Shown piece by piece: positions 17,061-26,859 of a DNA stretch of 36,010 nt; positions within the stretch are counted from its first letter, which is position 1; each line of letters begins with the position of its first letter. The DNA comes from Verrucomicrobiaceae bacterium. GTDB lineage: Bacteria; Verrucomicrobiota; Verrucomicrobiia; Verrucomicrobiales; Verrucomicrobiaceae. Where the stretch lies: NCBI GenBank assembly GCA_021298725.1, contig JAJTDU010000008.1, forward strand, positions 1 through 36,010. The letters run 5' to 3'. Position numbers and translations under genes: made by a program. The notes under the pieces are model-generated. The model was not told the DNA's origin. It ran no database searches and was given only the letters and a program-made list of their open reading frames with translations.

Positions 17061-19232
17061 TCACTTCCACCCCAGCGTCTGCTTCAAAAACTCATAGGTC
17101 CCCACGCCGTGGATCGTGTGTGGTCCGTCGAAGTGCTCGATGGTGGTGCGGTCGCCGATGAGGAGTTTGTTGTAGAGGCGGCGGACCTTGGCGAACTCGT
17201 AGTTCACCCATTCGTCGATGCCGACGCCGTCATTGTGGCCGCGCTCGACCATGAAGGGACGCGGGGCGATCAGTGCGGCCATTTCGGCGTAGTTGAAGGT
17301 GCGGCCCATGTTCCACTCCCAGATTTCGTATTCGTGCGTGTGTGTGTAGTTCATCGGCATGTCGCTGCTCACGCACTTGCGCACCCACTCGTTGAAGTCG
17401 CCGCTGCAAATGCTCAGGCAGTAGTCTTTGAGCACCGCAGGCGTGCGCATGGCTGACTTCCCGCCGTAGCTCAGGCCGTAGAAGGCGATCTTGTCTGGCT
17501 GCGTGAAGGGCTGCGCTTTCAGCCACTCCAGAATGCGCTGGTGCTGGCCGTTGATGACGCTGTAGAGCGTGAGGCCGAGCGGATTGAGCTTCCGCTGAAG
17601 CGTGCGGAAGGCATGCATGCCGCGATACGGGTTGTGCGGCGCAAAGGTGACGAATCCCTGCTCCGCGAGACGCAGCGCGAAGGCCTTGTAGGCTCCGAAG
17701 GCGCGGTTCGTCTCGTCCGTGGTGATGGTGTCTTCGGGAATGCCTTCCAAGCCGTGCTGGCAGACGACGACAGGGCGTTTCTCGCCTTCCTTGAGATCCT
17801 TCGGCAAACACAGCCAGCCCCAGGCAAACACATCGTCCCACACATCTAGCGTGACCTCATAGATGGCGACCTTGTCCGTTTCGCGCACGAAGCGGCTCTT
17901 CGCGTTCATGGGCAGATTTGGGTCCGGCAGACGCCCGATGACTTCGTTCCAGAAGCGTTCGCGTTCCTTCACGGTGTGGGCTTCAAACTCAGGCAGCGAC
18001 TTGAGCGGCAACTTATCCCAGAACTGCACTTTACGCTCCATCTCGGTGGTCACCAGCAGCCGTTGCGTGAAGGCTTCCAGCTCGCGCACGAGGCGTTTCT
18101 GCCGTGTAGCGTCCGGTTTGAGCGTGATCGTGGCTCCGGTGATCTTCAGCAACTTCAGCGCGGCATCGGCAGAAGCCTGCGGTAGCAGATGGCGGATGAT
18201 CCGTTCGTCGTTCGTCTCCTGCGTGGCCGCGAGGATGCAGCTGGTGGATGCGAGACTCTTCGCACGGGCAATCTCGGCTTCAAAGGCCGCCACAGGCGGT
18301 TCCGTGAGCCTTCCCGGCGCGGCGATGGCTCTCGCACCTTTCGAAGCTTCCATCGAGACGACTCGTTTCGGATAGAAGAGGTGTTGCAGCACCAGCGGAC
18401 GCGGCGCGATGAGGCTGGCGATCTCCGCATCGCCGAAATCACGCAGCAGGCCGAAAACGTTGCGCTCGATCGGCTCCTGCCACACGCCTTCACGCGGTGC
18501 GAAGTAGCCCATCGAGTACACGCTGTCGATGCGCTCATCGATGGCGGCGGCGTGCAGGGCTTGCATGCCGCCTTCCCCGATTCCGGCGATGAGCAGCGGC
18601 ACCTGCTCCGGCTGCGCCTTGAACCAATCCACGATGGAGAGGGCTTTCTGCACTTCGTAGCCGATGATGTGACGGCCCAGCTCGTAGCTTTGACGATACA
18701 CCCACTCGCGATGCGACACGTTCGTCTTCACGCCGAACTTGTCATTGGTGCTGAACTCCGAATCGCGGCTCACCAGCGCTGGGATGACGACCTCGCAGCC
18801 CGTGGTGAGAAGCCACTCGTCCACCAGTTTCTCCGGCGTGTCATCGGCATCCGGCAGGTAGATCACGCGTGCATGCGGTTTGCCCTTCGGCTGCACGTAA
18901 ATACCCTCGCCATGCACGCCGTCGAACACCGGCCAACGCACACGGAAGACACGGCACTGCTCGGTCTCCATCAGCAGGGCAGGGGAGGCTGTATCGCCGA
19001 CGAATTCGAGTGCGGTGAGCGGCAAGCGTTCATCCACGATGCCGAGAGCCTCCTTTAACTTTTCCCGCGTCGGCTTGCGGTCCGCCTTCGACTGCTCCAT
19101 GAGCCGCAGCGCCATCTTGTCGATGCCTGCGACCATCGTGGCGGAGAAATCAGCCTGTGGTTCTAGCGGCTTTGTGCCGGGGAGTTGCGCGTGCAGCGAT
19201 GCGGCGACGAGGATGGCGAGAAGTGTTCTCAT
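17061..19232 (-). CDS. Two-domain secreted alpha/beta hydrolase (acetyl xylan esterase-like)
   Basis: Signal peptide; N-terminal domain with GIGEGGMQALHAAA and C-terminal domain with GLSYGGKSAMR, each followed by an LIAPRP motif. Confidence 0.8.
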   Translation of the reverse strand: MRTLLAILVAASLHAQLPGTKPLEPQADFSATMVAGIDKMALRLMEQSKADRKPTREKLKEALGIVDERLPLTALEFVGDTASPALLMETEQCRVFRVRWPVFDGVHGEGIYVQPKGKPHARVIYLPDADDTPEKLVDEWLLTTGCEVVIPALVSRDSEFSTNDKFGVKTNVSHREWVYRQSYELGRHIIGYEVQKALSIVDWFKAQPEQVPLLIAGIGEGGMQALHAAAIDERIDSVYSMGYFAPREGVWQEPIERNVFGLLRDFGDAEIASLIAPRPLVLQHLFYPKRVVSMEASKGARAIAAPGRLTEPPVAAFEAEIARAKSLASTSCILAATQETNDERIIRHLLPQASADAALKLLKITGATITLKPDATRQKRLVRELEAFTQRLLVTTEMERKVQFWDKLPLKSLPEFEAHTVKERERFWNEVIGRLPDPNLPMNAKSRFVRETDKVAIYEVTLDVWDDVFAWGWLCLPKDLKEGEKRPVVVCQHGLEGIPEDTITTDETNRAFGAYKAFALRLAEQGFVTFAPHNPYRGMHAFRTLQRKLNPLGLTLYSVINGQHQRILEWLKAQPFTQPDKIAFYGLSYGGKSAMRTPAVLKDYCLSICSGDFNEWVRKCVSSDMPMNYTHTHEYEIWEWNMGRTFNYAEMAALIAPRPFMVERGHNDGVGIDEWVNYEFAKVRRLYNKLLIGDRTTIEHFDGPHTIHGVGTYEFLKQTLGWK

Positions 19233-19936
19233 GAGCGTTTTTGTTCAAAGAGCCACGCCCAGAACTCGGGGTTGTCATACGTCTGCGTCCACGAATCGTG
19301 ACCGATGTCGGGGTAAATCGTCAGTTTGACGGGCGCGTCGATCTTCTTGAGGGCATCGTGGATCTTGTGGCTGAACTCGACGGACACCGCGCCATCTTTG
19401 TCGCCGTGGAAAATCCAGGCGGGCATGTTTTTCAGGCGCTCGGCCTGCACCCAGCGCACACCCGCACCACCGCAGATCGGCGCGATGGCCGCGTAAGTGT
19501 CAGGATATTCAAACGCCGTCTCCCAGGTGCCGAAACCGCCCATGCTCAGGCCGGTGAGGTAAACGCGGCTCATGTCGATGCGCTCGGTCTTGATGAGGTG
19601 ATCGGTCACGGCCTTCACGCCGTGCGGATTCCACAGCTCATTCGGTGGGCATTGCAGACTGGCGATGACAGCGGGGAATTGCTGTCCGGCGGAGATCAGT
19701 TTCGGTGGGCCGTGTTTTTTGATCTGTTCGAGGTCGTTGCCTCGCTCACCCGAACCGTGAAGGAAGATGACGAGTGGCCATTTCTTCTTTGCATCGGTCT
19801 CATAGCCCTCCGGCTTGCTCAGCAGGTAGCGGTAGTTGACCTTGATCACGAAATCGCCGCTGTAGGACGCAGGCGTTTGGTTGTCAGCGAGTGCGAAAGA
19901 CGCGGCGGCGAGGAGAAAGGAGATCGTTTTGACCAT
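19229..19936 (-). CDS. Secreted phospholipase/carboxylesterase-type alpha/beta hydrolase
   Basis: VIFLHGSGERGNDLEQIKKHGPPKL, YLTGLSMGGFGTWETAFEYP, WIFHGDKDGAVSVE, PDIGHDSWTQTY. 4-nt overlap with the downstream gene. Confidence 0.88.
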   Translation of the reverse strand: MVKTISFLLAAASFALADNQTPASYSGDFVIKVNYRYLLSKPEGYETDAKKKWPLVIFLHGSGERGNDLEQIKKHGPPKLISAGQQFPAVIASLQCPPNELWNPHGVKAVTDHLIKTERIDMSRVYLTGLSMGGFGTWETAFEYPDTYAAIAPICGGAGVRWVQAERLKNMPAWIFHGDKDGAVSVEFSHKIHDALKKIDAPVKLTIYPDIGHDSWTQTYDNPEFWAWLFEQKRS

Positions 19937-19965
19937 GCGAGTCAAACGACGTGCCGCACGTCGCC

Positions 19966-20661
19966 TTACGACGGTCGCGATTTTCCCGTGCCGGGCAGGG
20001 CGCTGAGGAAAAAGTAGCGCGGAGAGCTGAGTAGGTCGCCGGTTTCGCGGATCGCCATGCAGAAGAGCAGTTCGTTGAGGCGTTCGTGCGCCTGACCGTG
20101 ATTTTTGAGGTGTTCTTCGAGGAAGCGACGCAGGCGCTTGTTGGCGTTGAGTTCGGTCGGCACGCTGCCGAGATTCAGCAGCAAAAGGAGCAGTAACACG
20201 CCGGCGGCGATGAAGATGGCGTAGCGTGGCATGAGGACTTTGAAAAGCGTCATCCCGGTGATGATCAGCACGGCCAGCGTGGGTAGGTAACGGCTCATGC
20301 GGATGCAGCTTTGCCGCCATTTGAGTTCGCCCAAGCCATCGCCGGTTTGCAGGGCGTGCGCGGCCTCATGAAGGGCGATGGACCACGCGGTGAGGGTGGT
20401 GCCACGGGCCACATCGCCGCGCAGAAAAAGGCGTCGGCGCACGGGGTCGAAGTAATTGGTGATGAGGGCATCATGCTCGACGACCTGCACATCCTCGATG
20501 CCTTCGGATTTGAGAAAGACGAGGGCGATCTCGCCTCCGGTGTGCGCGGTGGGGGCGTTCACGCGCGAGCCTTTGAGCATCATGGCTGCATGCCGCGCCT
20601 GCGCCCAGCGGACGAGGGCGAGACCGGCGAAGAGAGCGACACCAATGAGCAGAAACGGCAT
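19966..20661 (-). CDS. Zinc metallopeptidase, YugP-like (PF04298-type)
   Basis: MPFLLIGVALFAGLALVRW..., VFLKSEGIEDVQVVEHDALITNYFDPVRRRLFLRGDVARGTTLTAWSIALHEAAHALQ (HExxH), multiple TM segments. Confidence 0.85.
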   Translation of the reverse strand: MPFLLIGVALFAGLALVRWAQARHAAMMLKGSRVNAPTAHTGGEIALVFLKSEGIEDVQVVEHDALITNYFDPVRRRLFLRGDVARGTTLTAWSIALHEAAHALQTGDGLGELKWRQSCIRMSRYLPTLAVLIITGMTLFKVLMPRYAIFIAAGVLLLLLLLNLGSVPTELNANKRLRRFLEEHLKNHGQAHERLNELLFCMAIRETGDLLSSPRYFFLSALPGTGKSRPS

Positions 20662-20748
20662 GCACGGACACTGACAGCCAATCGAGCGGCAGGCAAATCG
20701 TGTGTGCGGTGTTCTTGCAGGAGGCGCGGCGGCATGTTTGGATAGCCC

Positions 20749-21765
20749 ATGATCCGTTTCGTCCTCCCGCTTGCCATTTGTCTCATGAACACCGCCGTTT
20801 TGGCTGAGGACTTCCTGGGTCAGAGTGAATTTCGCTATCGGGTGGTTCCCAACTGGGGACGCGAGGCTTTGGCGCAGGTGAATGTGAAAAACGGACACGC
20901 GGTGGTCATCGACTCGCAAGGGCGGTTGTTTTTCCTCACTGATGATGTGCGGAACAATGTGGTCATCCTCGATTCGAAAACGGGTGCATTGGTCAAGCAC
21001 TGGACGGCACGGATGCCTGGAGCGCATGGTATGAGTCTCGTCAAAGAGGGGGAGCGCGAGGTCTTATTCATCACGGACACTCAATTGCATGAAGTACGTA
21101 AGCTGACGCTCGATGGCGAGGAACTGGCGGTCTTCCCCTGGCCGGAAACAGCGAGGCTGCATGCGGATGCGAAGGAATACCGGCCCTCGAAGACGATTCA
21201 CTTCCCGAATGGCGAGTTCGCGGTCTTCGACGGCTACGGGAAGGATTACATCTTCCACTACCAAGCCGATGGATCGCTGCTGCGTGCCTGGGGTGGCAAC
21301 ATCGGCGAGCCGCAGGACCAATTGAAGCATTGGGGGCCGCATGGGGGTGCTTTCGATGACCGCGATGGCACGCCGCTCGTGGTCATCGGCATGAGCGATC
21401 AGCAGGAAATTCGCAGATTCACCCCGCAGGGCCGGTTCTTCGACCAGAGGCCGTTTCCCGGCGGCAATCCACGTGACATCGTGCTCTTCGGTCAGTTCAC
21501 GATCATTCCCCATCTCGGCGACAACTGGCCGAAGGACAAAAACGCAGCAGGATTCATCTCCATCGTCGATTCGCAGTGGAAGGTCGTTTCAAACATCGGT
21601 GGCCCGGCTGCCGTGTATGAAAACGGCGTGCTGCAGCCGATGAAGAGCGACGGGAAAACCTTCATTCATCCGCACGGGGTGGCGGTGGATTCGACAGGCC
21701 ATCTTTATGTGGCTCAGTTTGCCTCCCCCGCAGCCCCGCTGCTGAAGCTGGAGCGGCTCAAGTGA
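20749..21765 (+). CDS. Secreted NHL/6-bladed beta-propeller repeat protein
   Basis: Signal peptide, then repeated NGHAVVIDSQGRLFFLTDDVRNNVVILD / GEFAVFDGYGKDYIFHYQADGSLLRAWGG / HPHGVAVDSTGHLYVAQF blades. Confidence 0.85.
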   Translation: MIRFVLPLAICLMNTAVLAEDFLGQSEFRYRVVPNWGREALAQVNVKNGHAVVIDSQGRLFFLTDDVRNNVVILDSKTGALVKHWTARMPGAHGMSLVKEGEREVLFITDTQLHEVRKLTLDGEELAVFPWPETARLHADAKEYRPSKTIHFPNGEFAVFDGYGKDYIFHYQADGSLLRAWGGNIGEPQDQLKHWGPHGGAFDDRDGTPLVVIGMSDQQEIRRFTPQGRFFDQRPFPGGNPRDIVLFGQFTIIPHLGDNWPKDKNAAGFISIVDSQWKVVSNIGGPAAVYENGVLQPMKSDGKTFIHPHGVAVDSTGHLYVAQFASPAAPLLKLERLK

Positions 21766-21803
21766 GCGCAACTTTCGGGGGCGAGGTTGGTTTTAATGAG
21801 GAG

Positions 21804-22616
21804 ATGAAAACCGAGCCCAGCTATGATGTTGCCAAACCTATGCAGCAGCGGAACATGCCCCTCATGCGTCTTCTGGCCTTGTTTTTAGCCTTCGTCTCGA
21901 CTGCTGTCGCGCAGTCAGACAGCCCCAAACCTCCGCTGCCGAAACCGGGTGACGGGTCGCCGCATCGTGATGGGGAGCGCCGCGGGCTGCCGGGGATGAT
22001 GCCAGGCTTGGGCGGGAAGCCAGCGCGAGGGTTCGATGGTTTTGAAAAGCTGTCCGAAGCGGACCGTGGCAAGGTGCGCGCGGCCTTTGAAAAGGCCTGG
22101 CAGCGGCCAGAGGTCATCGCATCTCGCGACGAGGCGATGAAGGCGAACGAGGATTTGCGCCATACACTGCACAAGGCGCTCAAGGAAATTGATCCCGAGG
22201 TCGTGGGCATTCTTGAGAAGATCAAACCACCGTTCCCCATGGACCAGCGTGGGCTGCCCGAGATGCCCAAGCCGGATTCGCCGGAATTCGGACGCATGGC
22301 GGCGATCCGTCTAGGGGCTGAGATGCTGTCGGTTTCCAAGCCTGAGCGTCGTGAGGAAACCCGGCGCTTTCATGACCGCATCTTGCAATTTCCGCGTGTG
22401 AAAGATGCGCTGGGAAAGCTGGAGCAACTGCCACCAGACGAGCGCATGGCCGCCTTCCAGCGGCTGCGGGATGTTTACCGCGAGGTTGCTGGCGAGGAGT
22501 TCAAAAAGGTGCGTGAGAAATTCGACGGCAAGGATGGGGGTAGTGGCGGCTTCCGCCGACCGCCCACGGAAGGTGGCCCTCCACCAGAACCGGAGACCCA
22601 TAAGCGCAATCCGTAG
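21804..22616 (+). CDS. Secreted hypothetical protein, helical, proline-rich
   Basis: Signal-like MPLMRLLALFLAFVSTAVAQ; charged helical body; the 3' end overlaps an antisense LamG fragment, so the C-terminus may not be native. Confidence 0.6.
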   Translation: MKTEPSYDVAKPMQQRNMPLMRLLALFLAFVSTAVAQSDSPKPPLPKPGDGSPHRDGERRGLPGMMPGLGGKPARGFDGFEKLSEADRGKVRAAFEKAWQRPEVIASRDEAMKANEDLRHTLHKALKEIDPEVVGILEKIKPPFPMDQRGLPEMPKPDSPEFGRMAAIRLGAEMLSVSKPERREETRRFHDRILQFPRVKDALGKLEQLPPDERMAAFQRLRDVYREVAGEEFKKVREKFDGKDGGSGGFRRPPTEGGPPPEPETHKRNP

Positions 22617-22890
22617 TTCTGATTGTTCGCGTCCTGCCCCGGGTTTGATGAGCGCCCCGTGCCGATCATGTAAACATTCCCGCCCTTCGGCGCCGAAGCC
22701 GGATTCACCCACGCCTCGATGGTGATCGCATCGCCATTGTCGAAATCAAAAAGGCTTTTTTCCCTGGATCGGTCACGCGGATAACGGCTCGGTGGCGGCG
22801 TTTGGCCGTTTTTCACCCACTTGACGAGAACTATGAGCATCGCACGCAGCACGGGGCCGCGATCATCGAGCGTGTTTGAGGTGGCGAAAG
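22600..22890 (-). pseudogene. Chimeric remnant: Abhydrolase_10-like C-terminal piece joined to a LamG piece of a DUF1549/DUF1553-type protein
   Basis: On the minus strand: ATSNTLDDRGPVLRAMLIVLVKWVKNGQTPPPSRYPR (alpha/beta hydrolase_10 tail) directly followed by EKSLFDFDNGDAITIEAWVNPASAPKGGNVYMIGTGRSSNPGQDANNQNYGLRL (LamG start), truncated on both sides. Confidence 0.7.
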
Positions 22891-22897
22891 CGAAAGG

Positions 22898-24310
22898 TCA
22901 TGGCGCGGTGTGAACACGTTCCAGCATCTCGAGCGCCCTCGCCGTGATCTTCACGGAGGCTTCGCGTTCGACACGATTCGTGCCGAGCCAGGTTTCGTAG
23001 CCACCGAGGTCGTGATGCTTCGGTGTGGGCAGGTAGCCGTTGCTGCCATTGGCGAGTTCGATGGTGAAGGTATCTGCAAATGGGCTGCGGGCTTTGATTT
23101 CGAGACCGATCTCCGTGAAGACCTCGAAGGGGATCGAAGCGATGCCAAGATCGCCGATGCGAAAGGCCTGGATGACGGCCTGAATGGTATCTGGCTTCGC
23201 ATCCCGTGCGGCGAGCGTGCGCTCGGCATACGGCTGCTCCAGGCGGTGCGTGGGTGCGGAATCTTTGGGTTTGGCGAGCACGCCTTCCGCCCACGCGATC
23301 ATCTCCGGCGTGGGACGACGCACGGCGAGCTCCAAATCGCTCGCAGCAGCTTTCAGTGGCACCCAGTCCTGATGTTTGAGCGTCTCGCGAACACGCAAAA
23401 CTTCCTGTGCGAGGTCACCCGCGACGAGTTTGATCTTTTCATACGGCTCGCGTTTCACGCTCGGTGTCTTGCCGCTGTAGTCGTTGTTGTTCACGTCGCC
23501 ACAGGGACCATTCGCCAGGATGCCGACGCAGGGGGCACCAGCCTTTTCTTCGATGCGGCGGCAGAATTCGCCGAAGTAATCCGCGGAGAGATCTTCTTTG
23601 TTCACACCGCCGACATAGTGCAGCCAGTAGTTGGCCGTGAGGGCGATCTGGCGGCCATCGGTGGCCTGCACGGACACGCAAAACACCTCGGGATTCGTCG
23701 GGCCGGCAGGTCCGGCGAGTCGTGGGCGCAGCAGGCTGCTGGGATTCATCACCGCGCGATCTTTGCCGCCGAAGGGGTTATCATTGGTGACGCCTTCTTT
23801 GAGCAGCCAGCGGCGGTTGAAAACATGCTGCGGCACCTTTCCCGTGCCCCACGCGATGTGGGCAGGTTCCAGATTGTTCAACGCACGCCGCACGCCATCG
23901 ACCACGCGGGAGATGATGAAGCTGCGGTAGTCGAGCGAGGGATCTTTGTTCGTGATGGCCGACACACTGGAGTGCGTGTGCGTGCCGGAGAACATCATGT
24001 TTGCCGCCGGGATGCCGGTAGCGGCTTCGAGCTTCTTCTTCGCCTCGTCCCAAACATCGCGCCCGAGCGAAATCGTGTCCGCTACGGCCAAGGCAAGCTT
24101 TGTGGTGCCATCATCGAGCACGAGGCAGCGTACATGCAGCTCGTCATGCACATGGTTTGCGATGGGCCGCGGTGCGAAGTTTCCCACGATTTCCATGCCC
24201 AGTGGCGGCGTGATGTTGCTGGTGGCGGCCCCGGCTTTGAAGACAGGCTGAGCTTGCGCAGCGGAAAGAACGTGAAGGAGGGCAAAACAGACGAGGAGCG
24301 TGGTTTTCAT
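22898..24310 (-). CDS. Neutral/alkaline ceramidase-like secreted hydrolase (PF04734-type N-terminal domain)
   Basis: FKAGAATSNITPPLGMEIVGNF, MMFSGTHTHSSVSA, ILANGPCGDVNNNDYSG. Confidence 0.85.
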   Translation of the reverse strand: MKTTLLVCFALLHVLSAAQAQPVFKAGAATSNITPPLGMEIVGNFAPRPIANHVHDELHVRCLVLDDGTTKLALAVADTISLGRDVWDEAKKKLEAATGIPAANMMFSGTHTHSSVSAITNKDPSLDYRSFIISRVVDGVRRALNNLEPAHIAWGTGKVPQHVFNRRWLLKEGVTNDNPFGGKDRAVMNPSSLLRPRLAGPAGPTNPEVFCVSVQATDGRQIALTANYWLHYVGGVNKEDLSADYFGEFCRRIEEKAGAPCVGILANGPCGDVNNNDYSGKTPSVKREPYEKIKLVAGDLAQEVLRVRETLKHQDWVPLKAAASDLELAVRRPTPEMIAWAEGVLAKPKDSAPTHRLEQPYAERTLAARDAKPDTIQAVIQAFRIGDLGIASIPFEVFTEIGLEIKARSPFADTFTIELANGSNGYLPTPKHHDLGGYETWLGTNRVEREASVKITARALEMLERVHTAP

Positions 24311-24492
24311 GCGGCCGTGAAGGAACGCACGCCGCCGAACGGCTCGATCATTCGAATCGGCTCGCCAACGCTGCTACGAGAGAATGCGCCGCCGCGTGTG
24401 TTGTTCCCTATCGGTGGCTACGGCCACACTTTGACGATTTCCCGGCTCCCAAGGTGGTGGTTTGTAGTCAGACGAGGATGAAGAGCCTGATT

Positions 24493-25218
24493 TCACTCCC
24501 ACACGCCGAGCTTCACGAGCTGCTTGGTGGCGGTTCCTGCCCAGTCGCGGTTCGCAGCGGGGCTGGCGGGGCTAGGGTGGAGGACGCGGCCGGTTTTAAA
24601 GGCGCCGTTCATGGCCTCGTGGGCGCGGATGGCGCAGGCTTCGGCATAAGCGCCGACGCCGATGACCCACTCAGGCTGCAAAGCGGCGATGACGGCGCGG
24701 AGATGTGTGTCGCAGTGCTGGTTCAGCACGGCGGCCTCGGCGGCGGGGAGTTTGTCAGGCGTGAAGTTACGACCGCCTGACTCGATGAAGACGAGCGGGC
24801 AGTAGTTGGCGACGAAGTGATCGTTAAAAAAGGCCTCTGCCTTGCCAAAACGCTGAGCGAAGTGGCCCCAGAGCCGCCGGCCGCTGACTTCAGACTGCGG
24901 GCAGTCAAAACCGAGCACGGGGCGCTTCGGATGCTCGCGCTCCGGTTTGCCCACGGGTTCGCGGATGCCCATCCAGTCGCGCACGGCGGCGATCTCGCCA
25001 AAGGGGACGCCGGTCTGCGTCATGCCGAAGGGGCCGGGATTCATGCCGATGAAGACGACGCGCTTCGTGCTGCCTCCAAAACGCCGCAGATAGGCTTCAT
25101 GCGGCGCCCAGGCGTAGTCGAGCGGTTGGTAAACATAGTCCACCGGCTCGGCAAAGCGCAGCGGACGGAGGGATTCACGCAAGGTCAGGGCGGCGGAGAC
25201 AAGGGAGGCGGCGGGCAT
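24493..25218 (-). CDS. Uracil-DNA glycosylase, SMUG1-like
   Basis: VVFIGMNPGPFGMTQTGVPFGEIAAVRDWMGI (SMUG1 motif 1), GVGAYAEACA, VLHPSPASPAANRDW (motif 2). Confidence 0.88.
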   Translation of the reverse strand: MPAASLVSAALTLRESLRPLRFAEPVDYVYQPLDYAWAPHEAYLRRFGGSTKRVVFIGMNPGPFGMTQTGVPFGEIAAVRDWMGIREPVGKPEREHPKRPVLGFDCPQSEVSGRRLWGHFAQRFGKAEAFFNDHFVANYCPLVFIESGGRNFTPDKLPAAEAAVLNQHCDTHLRAVIAALQPEWVIGVGAYAEACAIRAHEAMNGAFKTGRVLHPSPASPAANRDWAGTATKQLVKLGVWE

Positions 25219-25304
25219 GGGAAGGCGGATGATTATCGCCTCTGGCAGTGAAAGCAAACCCGGTGGGGAGGGCTGGTGGTGCCGGTGTGTGGCGGAAAAA
25301 CCGC

Positions 25305-25332
25305 TTGCCGCACCAGGGGATGCCGCTAACAT
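25305..25332 (+). promoter_or_regulatory. Candidate promoter for rpsB
   Basis: TTGCCG (25305-25310), 16-nt spacer, TAACAT (25327-25332). Confidence 0.35.
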
Positions 25333-25344
25333 CGCGGCCCTTTT

Positions 25345-25416
25345 GCCGGTCCACGTTGGTCCGGCCAAGGAACTTAACACCCAGCCCGTTCGACCGGATC
25401 AGCCTCCCCAGGCTGA
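25345..25416 (+). promoter_or_regulatory. Structured 5' leader of rpsB (two hairpins)
   Basis: GCCGGTCCA-CGT-TGGTCCGGC (25345-25365, one mismatch) and TCAGCCT-CCCC-AGGCTGA (25399-25416, perfect 7 bp) followed by GCGCTTTT. Confidence 0.5.
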
Positions 25417-25463
25417 GCGCTTTTCAAACAGCGTGCGGAAGACAGGCACCCCTCTACAAACAC

Positions 25464-26159
25464 ATGTCCACACCGATCCTTGCCGAGCTCGTCGAAGCCG
25501 GCGTCCACTTTGGTCACCAGACCAAGCGTTGGAACCCCAAGATGAAGAAGTTCATCATGGGCACCAAAAACCAGATCCACATCCTCAACATCGAGGAAAC
25601 CGTGGGCCAGATTGACAAAGCGGCCGAATTCCTGGCCGACCTCGCCCGCAAAGGCAAAAAAATCCTCTTCGTCGGCTGCAAGCGCCAGGCGCAGGAAGCC
25701 ATCAAGCAGGCTGCTGAAGCCTGCGGCCAGTATTACGTCAACCATCGCTGGTTGGGCGGCACGCTCACCAACATGGAGACGATCAAGAAGAGCATCGCCC
25801 GTCTGAACTACCTCGAGGAGATCGAGAGCAAGCCTGAGTTCAAGCTCATGTCCAAAAAGGAACTCGCCAGCCTGAACCGCGAGCGCATCAAACTGGAGCG
25901 CAACCTGCGTGGCATCCGCCACATGGGCCGCATCCCTGACGCCGCCGTCATCGTCGATTCCGCCCGCGAGCACATCGCTGTTCATGAGTCCCGCCGCCTG
26001 GGCATCCCAATCGTCGCTCTCGTCGATACGAACGCCGACCCAAACATCATCGACTACCCGATCGCTGCGAACGACGACGCCATCCGCTCCATCCGCATCA
26101 TCTTGCAGAAGCTGATCGACCCCGTCATCGTCGCCACCGCCGAGGCCAAGAAAGACTAA
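25464..26159 (+). CDS. rpsB: 30S ribosomal protein S2
   Basis: [75 protein letters not shown]. Confidence 0.98.
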   Translation: MSTPILAELVEAGVHFGHQTKRWNPKMKKFIMGTKNQIHILNIEETVGQIDKAAEFLADLARKGKKILFVGCKRQAQEAIKQAAEACGQYYVNHRWLGGTLTNMETIKKSIARLNYLEEIESKPEFKLMSKKELASLNRERIKLERNLRGIRHMGRIPDAAVIVDSAREHIAVHESRRLGIPIVALVDTNADPNIIDYPIAANDDAIRSIRIILQKLIDPVIVATAEAKKD

Positions 26160-26182
26160 TCATCCACCCCCCAAACTGACCC

Positions 26183-26782
26183 ATGGCTGAAATCTCCGCG
26201 AAACTCGTCATGACCCTGCGTGAAAAGACCAACGCAGGCATGATGGAATGCAAAAAAGCCCTCACCGAAGCCGCTGGCGACCTTGAGAAGGCTGAAACCA
26301 TCCTCCGCAAAAGCGGCACCATCAAGGCTGAGAAAAAGGCCGACCGCCAGACGAAGGAAGGCATCATCGCCTCCTACATCCACATGGCTGGCCGCATCGG
26401 CGTGCTCATCGAAGTGAACTGCGAGACCGACTTCGTCGCCCGCAATGAAAACTTCCAGGCCCTCGTGAAGGACATTTCCCTCCACATCGCCGCCTCGAAC
26501 CCACGCTTCCTCCAGCGCGAGGACATCCCTGCCGATCTCATCGCCAAGGAACGCGAAATCGGGGCTGAGCTGGTCAAAGGCAAGCCCGCCAACATCGTGG
26601 ACAAGATCGTGGACGGCAAAATGGAGAAATTCTACGCCGACAACTGCCTGCTGGAGCAAGCCTTCATCAAGGATCCCGATCTCACCATCGCGAACTTGCT
26701 CAAGGGCAAGATCACCGAGCTGGGCGAGAACCTCGTCGTGCGTCGCTTCGTGCGTTACGCCGTGGGTGAAGACCTATCGTAA
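26183..26782 (+). CDS. tsf: Elongation factor Ts
   Basis: LVMTLREKTNAGMMECKKALTEAAGDLEKAETILRKSG, GVLIEVNCETDFVARNENF. Confidence 0.98.
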   Translation: MAEISAKLVMTLREKTNAGMMECKKALTEAAGDLEKAETILRKSGTIKAEKKADRQTKEGIIASYIHMAGRIGVLIEVNCETDFVARNENFQALVKDISLHIAASNPRFLQREDIPADLIAKEREIGAELVKGKPANIVDKIVDGKMEKFYADNCLLEQAFIKDPDLTIANLLKGKITELGENLVVRRFVRYAVGEDLS

Positions 26783-26811
26783 TACGAGTCCTCGGACTCG
26801 ATCTAAATCTG

Positions 26812-26841
26812 GGGGGCGGACACAAGTCCGCCCCCTTTTTT
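26812..26841 (+). terminator. Rho-independent terminator after tsf
   Basis: GGGGGCGGAC-ACAA-GTCCGCCCCC-TTTTTT, perfect 10-bp stem with U tract. Confidence 0.95.
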
Positions 26842-26859
26842 GTTTTCTGCCTAAGTCTT

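Noticed and set aside
22910-24481. 523-aa plus-strand ORF opposite the ceramidase-like gene
   Set aside because: The opposite strand encodes a clear ceramidase family protein with conserved motifs; this is its antisense shadow.
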